Source: Marichromatium gracile
Lineage (GTDB): Bacteria > Pseudomonadota > Gammaproteobacteria > Chromatiales > Chromatiaceae
Length of the DNA: 64,000 nucleotides
Reading direction: 5' to 3'
Assembly: GCF_004343155.1 (NCBI RefSeq)
Contig: NZ_SMDC01000001.1
Span: 372,001 to 436,000, forward strand
Positions 27,168 to 35,582 of the stretch are shown here, one piece after another; position 1 is the stretch's first letter, and the number at the start of each line of letters is the position of its first letter. The notes below the pieces were generated by a model. The model saw only the letters and a program-made list of their open reading frames with translations, searched no databases and was not told where the DNA came from. A program made the position numbers and the translations under genes.

Positions 27168-27287
27168 TTTCCTGGCCGCTGCGCGTGCATCGGTAAGAGA
27201 CTCCGCAGCCTAGCCGTCACGTCCGCCGAGACCAGGATCGCCTGATGCTCGACCATCTCTTCCGATGGGGCTGCGCTCGGCGTCCGG

Positions 27288-27318
27288 ACGCAAGCCACCG
27301 ATGGTTGATGGCTTGCGT
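27288..27318. repeat. Perfect 10-bp inverted repeat after isochorismatase gene
   Basis: ACGCAAGCCA and TGGCTTGCGT are separated by 11 bases. The hairpin lies 19 bp beyond the stop of the minus-strand isochorismatase-like gene, where it could end or stabilise that transcript. No T-run follows, so it is not a classic intrinsic terminator. Confidence 0.55.
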
Positions 27319-27336
27319 CTGTTCCCACCCCCCGCT

Positions 27337-27918
27337 CTATTCCTTGAACAACGACCAGACGGCGCGGAACTGCTCGTCGGACGAGTCGCCCAGCCATTCG
27401 AAGCCGACCGATTCGGTGCACACCACCTGGATGCCGCAGTGGCGCATGCGTTCGAGCACGTTCTGCTTGTAGGCGGGGTGGCGCGAGATGATGCCGTCGG
27501 CGGGCACGAACACCTGATAGCCCCAGCGCTGCAGCCCGGAGACGGTCTGCACGATGCAGATGTGCGCCTCCATGCCCACCACCACCAGTTGGCGCCGCTC
27601 CGGCGAGGCGGAGATGTTGCGCTCGAAGCCGGGGGCGGTACAGCAGGAGAAGGCGGTCTTCTCGGTCGGTTCGGCCGCCTCGGGCAGCGCCTCGCGGATC
27701 GGTGCGATGATCGGCCCGAGCCCGCGCGAGTTGTGCTGGGTGGCGATCACCGGGATGTCGAGCGTCTTGGCGGCGCTGATCAGCCGCTGGATGTTGGCGG
27801 TGACGCCCTCGAGTTCGTCGCGCGGCATCGCCGCGGCGAGCCGTTCCTGGGCGTCGATGATCAGGAGCTGGGAGAAGTCGCGCTGACACAGCGGCATCTG
27901 CGCCTGGTGGATACTCAT
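27337..27918 (-). CDS. Isochorismatase-family cysteine hydrolase
   Basis: 193-residue protein of the isochorismatase/nicotinamidase fold. The cysteine-hydrolase triad can be seen: Asp in LLIIDAQERL (near 19), Lys in TEKTAFSCC (near 89), and the nucleophile Cys in GMEAHICIVQT (near 123). The cis-peptide region before the cysteine is also typical. The family hydrolyses amides or vinyl ethers, and many members have unknown substrates. ATG 27918 is preceded by GGAGG at about nine bases; the longer frame upstream adds unrelated residues. It stands alone, with no enterobactin or NAD genes nearby. Confidence 0.88.
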   Translation of the reverse strand: MSIHQAQMPLCQRDFSQLLIIDAQERLAAAMPRDELEGVTANIQRLISAAKTLDIPVIATQHNSRGLGPIIAPIREALPEAAEPTEKTAFSCCTAPGFERNISASPERRQLVVVGMEAHICIVQTVSGLQRWGYQVFVPADGIISRHPAYKQNVLERMRHCGIQVVCTESVGFEWLGDSSDEQFRAVWSLFKE

Positions 27919-28075
27919 CTCGTCCGTCCTCCGCACTGCTTGATTGTGTTGTGCTTCGATGCGAATCCGCCGCTCGGCGGAACACGGAGTGTGCGCTGCA
28001 AGCGGCGCCGGGTTCAAGATCTTTGCGGGAAGGGAGAGCGGGCGGACGCCCGGGCGGGCGTCCGCGAGGGGGGCG

Positions 28076-28741
28076 TCAGAAGACGAACTGCTCGCGCGCC
28101 GGGGCGTTGCGCAGCGTCCCGGCCAGGGTCTCGAACAGCGGCTCGCGCTGATAGTCCTGGCCGCCGCCGCGGGTGATCAGCACCGCCTCCATCACCGGCG
28201 CCTCGCCGAGGATGCAGCACAGTCGGCCGCCGAGCGCGAGCTGCGACTGCAGCGCGTCCAGCGCGCTGTCGCTCGGCAGTGCGCCGTTGAGCAGGATGGC
28301 GTCGAAGGGGCCGCCCTCGATCGGCCCGGCGAGACCGTCGGCGGCGCGGATCTCGACACGCTCGGTGCCGAGCTCGGCGAGGTGGGCGCGGGCGATCTCG
28401 GCCTGCTCGGGGTCGATCTCGAGACTGAGCACCTGGGCGCCGAGCGCGGCCAGACAGGCGGTGGCGTAACCGCTGCCGGTGCCGATCTCGAGCACGCGCT
28501 CGTCGGGCTGTACCGCCAGCGCCTGGAGCATGCGCGCGGTTACCCGGGGCGGCAGCATGTGGCCGCCGTTGGCCAGCGGCACCTCGATATCGGCATAGGC
28601 AAGCCCCTGATAGCCGTCGGGCACGAAACGCTCGCGCCCGATCTCGGCCATTGCCCCCAGCACCCGCTCGTCCAGGACGTTCCATGGACGGATCTGCTGC
28701 TGGATCATGTTGAAGCGCGCAAGCGCGTTAGGGCTCTCCAC
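28076..28741 (-). CDS. Protein-L-isoaspartate O-methyltransferase-like protein
   Basis: 221-residue SAM-dependent methyltransferase of the Pcm group. It shows the Pcm N-terminal pattern MIQQQIRPWNVLDERVL, RERFVPDGY, and the SAM site RVLEIGTGSGYATACLA near 84, then a diverged C-terminus. Classic Pcm is 205-225 residues and repairs isoaspartyl residues. This shorter-motif subgroup may have another protein substrate, so the exact reaction is uncertain. The start is a GTG at 28741 with GAGG about ten bases upstream; ATG 28708 has no ribosome-binding site. Confidence 0.85.
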   Translation of the reverse strand: MESPNALARFNMIQQQIRPWNVLDERVLGAMAEIGRERFVPDGYQGLAYADIEVPLANGGHMLPPRVTARMLQALAVQPDERVLEIGTGSGYATACLAALGAQVLSLEIDPEQAEIARAHLAELGTERVEIRAADGLAGPIEGGPFDAILLNGALPSDSALDALQSQLALGGRLCCILGEAPVMEAVLITRGGGQDYQREPLFETLAGTLRNAPAREQFVF

Positions 28742-28829
28742 GGCACGAGGACCTCGCTGATGAATGATTGGCTAGACCCTACAAATTAACGTTTGGTCCG
28801 GACGAGGGCAAATGGCCCCCGTGTACGCC

Positions 28830-30530
28830 TCATTCGGCCATCGGCGCATAGCCCTGGCTGCGCACGCCCTGGAGCAGTTCGTCGACGTCGTCGGTGGGGA
28901 CGCCGAGCATCTGCAGCGCCTCGGCGCCGAGGCGCAGGCTGCTCTCGATCGCCTCGGGGTAGGCGTGGGTGGCACCGGCGCGGATCAGGTTGCCGCAGGC
29001 CTCGAGGTCGCGGGCACGGGCGATCACCGGGACGTGCGGATGGGCGGTGCGGATGTGCGAGACGGCGCGCAGCGCCGAGGGGCCGTGGTCGATGGTGAGG
29101 ATCACCAGCGCGGCGCGCTCGACCTGGGCGGCGGTGAGCAGCTCGATGTCGCCGATGTCGCCGTAGAACACCGGGCGCTGGTCGCGCTCGCCGCGCTCGA
29201 CGTGTGCGGGGTTGGTGTCGAAGCAGATGAAGGGGATCTGGTTGGCCTCGAGCATGGTGGCGATGGTGTGACCGACCCGGCCATAACCGGCGATCACCAC
29301 CCGCCCCTGGGGGACGACCCCGGTGGTGGCATAGTCGAAGCTCGTCTGGCTCGTCGTCCGTCGCTCGGCGCGGCGCGCCAGCAGGTCGCCGAGCCTCACC
29401 AGCAGCGGGGTGATCAGCATCCCCACCGAGATCACGCTGACCGCCACGGCGAAGGTGGTGTCGTCGATCACCCCCAGTGCCTTGGCCGCACCGAACAGCA
29501 CGAAGCCGAACTCGCCGCTCTGCGCCAGCATGAAGGCGACCCGGGTGGCCACGCCGCGCGGCAGCCCGAAGGCCAGCGCGATCAGGAACAGCACCAGCAG
29601 CTTGATGCCGACGATCACCACCACGTGCTGGGCGAGCAGCAGCGGCTGGGCGGCGATCGCCGGCAGATCGATCGACATCCCCACGGCGACGAAGAACAGG
29701 CTCATCAGCAGCCCCTTGAAGGGCTCGATATGGGCCTGGATCTGGAAGCTGAAGCGCGAGGTCGACAGCAGCATGCCCATCAGGAAGGCGCCGAGCGCCA
29801 TCGACAGCCCGGCCTCGTGCATCGCCCCGGCGGCGAGGAAGACGGCGAGCATCACCACCAGGGCGAAGGCCTCGCGGTTGCCCTGGCGCAGCAGTCGCGC
29901 CAGCGCGAAGGGCACCACATAACGCCCGAAGACGACGATCAGCCCGACCATGCCGACGACGATCAGCAGCTGCTCGCCGAAGGGCACCGAGGAGGACAGG
30001 GTGCCGCGATCGGAGAGCAGCGGCACGATCGCCAGCAGCGGCACCACCGCCAGGTCCTGCATCAGCAGCACCGCGAAGGCGGTGGTGCCGTGACGGGTGG
30101 CGATGTCGCCGCGCTCGTGCAGCAGCTGCATCACCAGCGCGGTGGAGGAGAGCGCGAAGGTCAGACCGATCAGCAGGCTGACCTGCCAGGAGGGGGCGTA
30201 GAAGACGCTGTAGGCGGCGATCGCCAGCCCACTGAGGAGGATCTGCGCGGTGCCCAGGCCGAACACCTCGCGGCGCAACGACCACAGCCGCTTGGGCTTC
30301 ATCTCCAGCCCGATGAGAAACAGCAGCAGCACCACGCCCAGCTCGGTGAAGTGACGCACGTCCTCGACGTGTGCGGTGACGTAGGGACCGGGCGAGTGTG
30401 GCCCGACCACGATTCCGGCCACCAGCAGGCCGAGGATCGAGCCCAGCCCCAGGTGCTTGAACAGGGTGACGGTGATCGCCGCCACGCTGAGCAGCACGAT
30501 TGCGGAGATGACGAAGCTGTTCAGTTCCAT
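28830..30530 (-). CDS. KefB/KefC-like CPA2 cation:proton antiporter with TrkA-N domain
   Basis: 566-residue inner-membrane protein. About 12-13 hydrophobic helices of the Na+/H+ exchanger fold fill residues 1-385. They include GLVVLLLFLIGLEMKP-like sequence near 68 and the pore region ALSSTALVMQLLHERGD near 115. From about 409 an RCK/TrkA-N domain begins with the NAD-binding loop VIAGYGRVGHTIA. It probably exchanges K+ (or Na+) for H+ under cytoplasmic nucleotide control. No KefF/KefG-type oxidoreductase is adjacent, so glutathione gating of the E. coli type cannot be claimed. Confidence 0.92.
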   Translation of the reverse strand: MELNSFVISAIVLLSVAAITVTLFKHLGLGSILGLLVAGIVVGPHSPGPYVTAHVEDVRHFTELGVVLLLFLIGLEMKPKRLWSLRREVFGLGTAQILLSGLAIAAYSVFYAPSWQVSLLIGLTFALSSTALVMQLLHERGDIATRHGTTAFAVLLMQDLAVVPLLAIVPLLSDRGTLSSSVPFGEQLLIVVGMVGLIVVFGRYVVPFALARLLRQGNREAFALVVMLAVFLAAGAMHEAGLSMALGAFLMGMLLSTSRFSFQIQAHIEPFKGLLMSLFFVAVGMSIDLPAIAAQPLLLAQHVVVIVGIKLLVLFLIALAFGLPRGVATRVAFMLAQSGEFGFVLFGAAKALGVIDDTTFAVAVSVISVGMLITPLLVRLGDLLARRAERRTTSQTSFDYATTGVVPQGRVVIAGYGRVGHTIATMLEANQIPFICFDTNPAHVERGERDQRPVFYGDIGDIELLTAAQVERAALVILTIDHGPSALRAVSHIRTAHPHVPVIARARDLEACGNLIRAGATHAYPEAIESSLRLGAEALQMLGVPTDDVDELLQGVRSQGYAPMAE

Positions 30531-30629
30531 GGCGGAACTTTATCAAGATCCGCCATGCGAGGGTTAACGCCGTGTGCGTGGCGCCGGGCGTCGACGACTG
30601 CCGGTCGTGCCGGCGTGCCGGGACGCCGT

Positions 30630-31016
30630 TCAGCCCAGCGGGGCGGATCCTGCCAGATGGATCACCCGCACGCTGCCGTCGCTCGGCGGCGCGACCTCGA
30701 GATGGGTGTTGAAGTGCGCCGAGAGCGCCTGGCGGTTGCGACGCATCGGCGCCACGTCGCGCTCGGCGAGCACCTGTCCCTGGGCGTCGAGCACCTGGAC
30801 GCGGATCGCGCCGGGGACGGCGCCGCGGTGCGGGATGCGCTGGGCGAGGGTGCCGTGGACGTGTACGCCGCTGGTCTCGGTCTCGGCCTGGACCAGACCG
30901 AAGGCGACCCGCGCCGAGTCGACGGTGTCGACGCGCGGGCGCTCGGCGGCGAGTGGCAGGGTGGAGACGGCGAGCAGGGCGATCGCGAGCAGCCGGGCGG
31001 TGTGTGCGTGTTTCAT
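30630..31016 (-). CDS. Periplasmic protein of the metal-efflux operon, unknown function
   Basis: 128-residue protein. The N-terminus MKHAHTARLLAIALLAVSTLPLAAE is a signal peptide, with cleavage probable near residue 23. The mature part is a short beta-rich-looking domain (GVHVHGTLAQRIPHRGAVPGAIRVQVLDAQG, in pieces) with no motif I recognise. It is the last gene of an eight-gene minus-strand operon and begins 80 bp after the DUF3240 gene. Several histidines in the N-terminal third could bind metal, but this is speculation. Confidence 0.7.
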   Translation of the reverse strand: MKHAHTARLLAIALLAVSTLPLAAERPRVDTVDSARVAFGLVQAETETSGVHVHGTLAQRIPHRGAVPGAIRVQVLDAQGQVLAERDVAPMRRNRQALSAHFNTHLEVAPPSDGSVRVIHLAGSAPLG

Positions 31017-31096
31017 CGGTCTTGACCTCGTTGGAGTGACTGGTGGCGGTCGACGACCGCCGGATCCGTGGCCGTCCTGGCCGGGTTCGGTGATGG

Positions 31097-31399
31097 CTAG
31101 AGGCGCCCGTACTCGAGTACCGGCACCAGCCAGTGATGGATGCCGCTGCCGCCGAAGTCGGTGTGCAGCGCCACCAGCACCGCGCGCGCGGTCTCGGGCG
31201 GCAGGTGGATGAGGTACATCACCCGCTTGCTGTGCCCGGCGACCTGCTCGGCGAGCGAGAGCGAGTGCTCGGAGGCGCCGTGACCGGCCGCCGGCACGCT
31301 GGTGAAGCCCGGCACCTCGGGGCGTTCGAGCAGCCACTCGGCGAGGGCCTCGGCCGCCGCCGGGGGGACGACCAGATAGAGCAGGGTGTGATCGGTCAT
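31097..31399 (-). CDS. DUF3240 family protein
   Basis: 100-residue cytoplasmic protein with no signal peptide. Its pattern (LLYLVVPPAAAEALAEWLLE, then PGFTSVPAAGHG and a conserved ending HHWLVPVLEYGRL) matches DUF3240, a PII-like small-protein family usually encoded beside CusA/CzcA-type efflux pumps. The ATG overlaps the pump's TGA as ATGA (31396-31399), so the two are coupled. A regulatory role on the pump is suspected from this linkage but not established. Confidence 0.82.
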   Translation of the reverse strand: MTDHTLLYLVVPPAAAEALAEWLLERPEVPGFTSVPAAGHGASEHSLSLAEQVAGHSKRVMYLIHLPPETARAVLVALHTDFGGSGIHHWLVPVLEYGRL

Positions 31400-34300
31400 G
31401 CCTCGGACCTCGCGTCGGTGGGCGTGCCTGGTGTCGGTGGGGCGCCGAAGCGGCGATAGAGGATCGGCAGCAGGATCAGCGTCAGCGCGGTGGCCGAGAC
31501 CAGGCCGCCGACCACCACGATCGCCAGCGGGCGCTGGATCTCGGAACCGGGTCCGGTGGCGAACAGCAGCGGCACCAGCCCGAAGGCGGCGATGCTGGCG
31601 GTCATCAGCACCGGTCGCAGCCGGCGCTGCGCGCCCTCCACCACCACCTGTCCGAGCGGGTGACCGAGGGTGCGCAACTGGTTGAAGTAGGTGACCATCA
31701 CCACGCCGTTGAGCACCGCGATGCCGAGCAGGGCGATGAAGCCGACCGAGGCCGGCACCGATAGGTACTCGCCGGTGAGCGCCAGCGCGAACACCCCGCC
31801 GATCAGCGCGAAGGGCACGTTGGAGAGCACCAGCAGCGCCTGACGTACCGAGCCGAAGGTGGAGAACAGCACCAGGAAGATCAGCCCCAGCGCCACCGGC
31901 ACCACCAGCGCCAGGCGCGCGGCGGCGCGTTGCTGGTTCTCGAACTCGCCGCCCCACTCCAGCCAGTAGCCGTCGGGCAGGTCGACGCGCTCGGCGACCG
32001 CCGCCCTGGCCTCCTCGACGAAGCCGACCAGGTCGCGGCCGCTGACGTTGGCGATGGCCACCGCGAGCTGGTTGCCGCGCTCGCGCGAGATCGCCACCGG
32101 GCCCTCGACGCGCTCGACGCGCACCAGGTTGGTCAGCGGCACGGCCCGCCCGTCGGGCAGGCTGATCTGCAGCGCCGCCAGTCGGGTCGGCGCGGAGCGT
32201 GCGCTCTCGGGGCCGCGGATCATCAGTGGCAGCCGCCTGGCATCGCGGTAGATGGTGCCGACGCGCAGCCCCTCGATCTGGGCGCGCAGCAGGCTCGCCA
32301 GGGCGTCGGCGTCGATGCCGAGTCGCCCGGCCTCGAGGCGGTCGATCTCCAGGTTGAGGTATTGCGCGCCCTCGTTGCGCGGGGTGTAGACGTCCTCGGC
32401 GCCGGGCAGCGATTCGAGTACGCCGACGACGGCCTCGGCGGCGGCGTTGAGGCCGTCCTGATCGGTGCCGAAGATCTTCACCGCCAGGTCGCCGCGCACG
32501 CCGGTGAGCATCTCCGAGACGCGCATCTCGATCGGCTGGGTGAAGGCGTAACCGAGCCCGGGGAAGCCGTCGAGCACCGCGCGGATGGCGTCGACCAGGG
32601 CATCCTTGGTGGCGAAGCGCCACTCCTCGCGCGGCGCGAGCACCAGGAAGCTGTCGGTCTGGTTGAGCCCCATGGGGTCGAGCCCGAGTTCGTCGGAGCC
32701 GGTGCGGGCGACGATCGCCCGCACCTCGGGGACCTGGTCGAGGATGGCGCGCTGCACCCGCTGGTCGATGGCGATCGACTCGTCGAGGGTGATCGAGGGC
32801 AGCTTCTCGAGCTGCACGATCAGGTCGCCCTCGTCGAGCGTCGGCATGAACGACTTGCCGACCTGGGTGTAGACCGCCCCGGCGGCGAGCAGCAGCGCCA
32901 GCGCCGCGCCCACCACCACCCGGGCGTGACTCAGCGCCCAGTCGAGCAGCGGGCCATAGAGCCGGGCGAGCTGGCGCGGCAGCCAGGGGTCGCGATGGGC
33001 GCCGGCGCCGAGCAGGAAGGAGGAGAGCACCGGGATCACCGTCAGCGCCAGCAGCAGCGAGCTGGCGAGCGCGAACACGATGGTCAGCGCCACCGGCACG
33101 AACAGCTTGCCCTCGAGCCCCTGCAGGGTGAGCAGCGGCAGGAAGACGATGATGATGATGAGGATGCCCGAGGCGACCGGCACCGAGACCTCGCGCACCG
33201 CGCGATAGATCAGGTGCAGTCGCGGCAGCCGGCCGCCGCCGCCGCCGCGGGCGAGCTGGGTGACCACGTTCTCGACCACCACCACCGCGGCGTCGACCAG
33301 CATGCCGATGGCGATCGCCAGGCCGCCGAGCGACATCAGGTTGGCCGAGAGCCCGAACTGACGCATCAGGATGAAGGTGCCGAGCGCGGCCAGCGGCAGC
33401 ACCAGGGCGACGGTGAGCGCCGCGCGCAGATCGCCGAGGAACAACACCAGCAGCACCACGACCAGTATCGTGGCCTCGATCAGCGCCTTGGAGACGGTGT
33501 GCACCGCGCGCCCGACGAGCTTGCCGCGATCGTAGAAGACCTCGACCCGCACCCCATCGGGCAACCCCGGGGCGAGTGCGTCGAGCTTGGCCTGGACGCC
33601 CTCGATCAGGGTGCGCGCGTTGGCCCCGCGCAGCCCCAGCACCAGTCCCTCGACGGTCTCGCCGGCGCCGTTGCGCGTGACCGCGCCGTAGCGGGTGAGC
33701 GCCGAGCGGCGGACCTCGGCGACATCGGCCATCCGCACCGGCTCGCGGGCGTCGGCGACCACCACCACGGCGGCGAGGTCGGCGAGGGTCTGGATCGCGC
33801 CCTCGCTGCGCACCAGCAACGTCTCCTCGCCCTCGTCGAGCCGTCCGGCGCCGTCGTTGCGGTTGTTGCGTTCGAGCGCCGCGCGCAGGTCGGCGAGCTG
33901 GATGCCGCGGGCGGCCATGCGGGCGTTGTCGGGGACCACCTCGAAGGTGGTGACATAGCCGCCGAGGGCGTTGACCTCGGCCACCCCGGGCACCGAGCGC
34001 AGCGCCGGGCGGATGGTCCAGTCGAGCAGATCGCGGCGTTCGGCGAGCGACAGGTCGCCGCCCTCGATGCTGAACATGAACATCTCGCCCAGCGGCGTGG
34101 TCATCGGCGCGATGCCGCCGGAGAGCCCGCTGGGCAGGTCGTCCCAGACGCCGTTGAGGCGCTCGGCGACCTGCTGGCGTGCCCAGTAGATGTCGGTGCC
34201 CTCGGCGAAGTCGATGGTGATGTCGGTGAGGCCGTACTTGGCCACCGAGCGCAGCATGGTCTGGTCGGGGATGCCGAGCAGCTCCACCTCGATGCGGCTG

Positions 34301-34497
34301 GTGATGCGCTCGGCGACCTCCTCGGGGGTCATTCCCGGGGCCTTGACGATGATCTTGACCTGGGTGGTCGAGACGTCTGGGAAGGCATCGATCGGGGTCT
34401 GCTGGATGGCCTGCCAGCCGCCGCCGATCAGCGCCAGCATCGCCAGCAGCATCAGCAACCGCTGGGTGAGCGCGAATTGGATCAGGCGCGCGAGCAT
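31396..34497 (-). CDS. CusA/CzcA-family heavy-metal efflux RND transporter
   Basis: 1033-residue trimeric inner-membrane pump of the HME-RND family, with two large periplasmic loops and twelve membrane helices. The TM4 motif GLAIAIGMLVDAAVVVVEN resembles the monovalent-metal (CusA) type and lacks the first Asp of the CzcA motif DFGxxxDGAV. Yet the periplasmic methionine that CusA uses for Cu(I) is not evident in the LDEGDLIVQLEKLPS segment. The metal therefore cannot be assigned. GGAGG six bases upstream favours ATG 34497 over GTG 34500. The stop and start overlap with both neighbours. Confidence 0.93.
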   Translation of the reverse strand: MLARLIQFALTQRLLMLLAMLALIGGGWQAIQQTPIDAFPDVSTTQVKIIVKAPGMTPEEVAERITSRIEVELLGIPDQTMLRSVAKYGLTDITIDFAEGTDIYWARQQVAERLNGVWDDLPSGLSGGIAPMTTPLGEMFMFSIEGGDLSLAERRDLLDWTIRPALRSVPGVAEVNALGGYVTTFEVVPDNARMAARGIQLADLRAALERNNRNDGAGRLDEGEETLLVRSEGAIQTLADLAAVVVVADAREPVRMADVAEVRRSALTRYGAVTRNGAGETVEGLVLGLRGANARTLIEGVQAKLDALAPGLPDGVRVEVFYDRGKLVGRAVHTVSKALIEATILVVVLLVLFLGDLRAALTVALVLPLAALGTFILMRQFGLSANLMSLGGLAIAIGMLVDAAVVVVENVVTQLARGGGGGRLPRLHLIYRAVREVSVPVASGILIIIIVFLPLLTLQGLEGKLFVPVALTIVFALASSLLLALTVIPVLSSFLLGAGAHRDPWLPRQLARLYGPLLDWALSHARVVVGAALALLLAAGAVYTQVGKSFMPTLDEGDLIVQLEKLPSITLDESIAIDQRVQRAILDQVPEVRAIVARTGSDELGLDPMGLNQTDSFLVLAPREEWRFATKDALVDAIRAVLDGFPGLGYAFTQPIEMRVSEMLTGVRGDLAVKIFGTDQDGLNAAAEAVVGVLESLPGAEDVYTPRNEGAQYLNLEIDRLEAGRLGIDADALASLLRAQIEGLRVGTIYRDARRLPLMIRGPESARSAPTRLAALQISLPDGRAVPLTNLVRVERVEGPVAISRERGNQLAVAIANVSGRDLVGFVEEARAAVAERVDLPDGYWLEWGGEFENQQRAAARLALVVPVALGLIFLVLFSTFGSVRQALLVLSNVPFALIGGVFALALTGEYLSVPASVGFIALLGIAVLNGVVMVTYFNQLRTLGHPLGQVVVEGAQRRLRPVLMTASIAAFGLVPLLFATGPGSEIQRPLAIVVVGGLVSATALTLILLPILYRRFGAPPTPGTPTDARSEA

Positions 34498-35582
34498 CAC
34501 TCGCCTCCCTGCCAGGCGGCCTTGATCGCGATCACGCCGGTCACCGCGACGCGGTCGTCGGCGCCGAGCGCGCCGCCGACCACCACCTGGTCGTCGGTCG
34601 CGCCGAGCAGCTCGACCGGCTGCGGCGCAAAGCCGCCGTCGCGGGCGACGAACACCAGGGTGGTGTCACCGTCGCGCACCAGTGCCGCGGCCGGCAGTCG
34701 CCAGCCGGCGCCGGTGGCGCGGGCGAGCTGGACCTCGATGAACTGTCCCGGGCGCAGCTCGGTGCCGGGGTCGTTGATCGCGGCGCGGACCAGCACGCCC
34801 TGGTCGAGTGCGTGGACCTGACGGCCGACGGTGGTGATCACCGCCTCGCGCGCCAGCGCCGGCAGGTGCACGCGACTGCCGGGGGCGAGGCCGTCGAGTT
34901 CGTCGAGCGGCACGTGGATCTCCAGCCACAAGGGATCGAGCTGGCCGATGCGATAGAGCGGGGCGGCCTGGGCCACCGATTCGCCGGTGTCGACCAGCTG
35001 CTCGAGCACCACCCCGGAGATCGGCGCGCGCACGCTGAGGGTGCTGGTGAGGGTGTGGTTGCGGTCGAGCTCGGCGAGCTCGGTCTCGGCAAAGCCGGCG
35101 AGCCGCAGTAGCTGACGCTGTTGCTCGACCTGGGTGGCGAGTTCGCGCTGGGTGGCCTCGCGTTCGCGCAGCCGCCGCTCGGCGATCACCCCCTCGCGAT
35201 GGAGCTGACGGTCGCGGGCGAGTTCGCCCTCGGCCAGCTCCAGACGGATCAGCGCCTCGAGATACTGACGCTGGATATCGACCAGCGCGGGGCTACGCAG
35301 CTCGGCGAGCAGGTCGCCGGCGGCGACCCGGTCGCCCTCGGCCACGGCCAGGCGTTCGAGCACGCCGTCCTGGCGCGCGGCGACCACCCGCAGTTGTGGG
35401 TTGGGGACGCGGACCTCGGCCGGATAACGGCGCCCGAGGCTGTGCTCGACCGCCTCGGGGGCGACCAGCTCGATCCCGAAGGCGGCCTGCGCCGCCGCGT
35501 CGAGGGCGATCGGCGCGGCGGCCTGGACCAGCACCGGGAGCAGCAACAGGGGCGCCAGGGCGTGGCGGGAGAAGCGATTCAT
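34497..35582 (-). CDS. Efflux RND periplasmic adaptor (membrane fusion) protein
   Basis: 361-residue adaptor with an N-terminal export signal (MNRFSRHALAPLLLLPVLVQAAA). Lipoyl-like half-motifs flank a coiled-coil hairpin (about 125-190), followed by beta-barrel and membrane-proximal domains ending AVTGVIAIKAAWQGGE. It bridges the RND pump and the outer-membrane factor. No N-terminal His-rich or Met-rich metal-binding stretch of the CzcB or CusB kind is seen. Its ATG overlaps the outer-membrane factor stop as ATGA, and its TGA overlaps the pump start. Confidence 0.9.
   Translation of the reverse strand: MNRFSRHALAPLLLLPVLVQAAAPIALDAAAQAAFGIELVAPEAVEHSLGRRYPAEVRVPNPQLRVVAARQDGVLERLAVAEGDRVAAGDLLAELRSPALVDIQRQYLEALIRLELAEGELARDRQLHREGVIAERRLREREATQRELATQVEQQRQLLRLAGFAETELAELDRNHTLTSTLSVRAPISGVVLEQLVDTGESVAQAAPLYRIGQLDPLWLEIHVPLDELDGLAPGSRVHLPALAREAVITTVGRQVHALDQGVLVRAAINDPGTELRPGQFIEVQLARATGAGWRLPAAALVRDGDTTLVFVARDGGFAPQPVELLGATDDQVVVGGALGADDRVAVTGVIAIKAAWQGGE

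Larger units (their letters stand above)
26392..27336. other. 945-bp stretch without an intact gene
   Basis: Apart from the MerR-type promoter at its left end, no open frame in this stretch has a credible family match, ribosome-binding site or full domain. It holds fragments that look like a decayed sensor kinase (about 26940-27175) and a perfect hairpin (27288-27318). Its base composition is less regular in codon position than the neighbouring genes, which fits decay or foreign origin. Confidence 0.6.

Noticed and set aside
27288-27318. Intrinsic terminator for the isochorismatase-like gene
   Set aside because: The stem is perfect but no T-run follows on the minus strand; kept only as an inverted repeat.
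31930-34821. Long plus-strand open frame opposite the RND pump
   Set aside because: Mirror of the pump's codons; no family match, no ribosome-binding site, composition like the other antisense frames.
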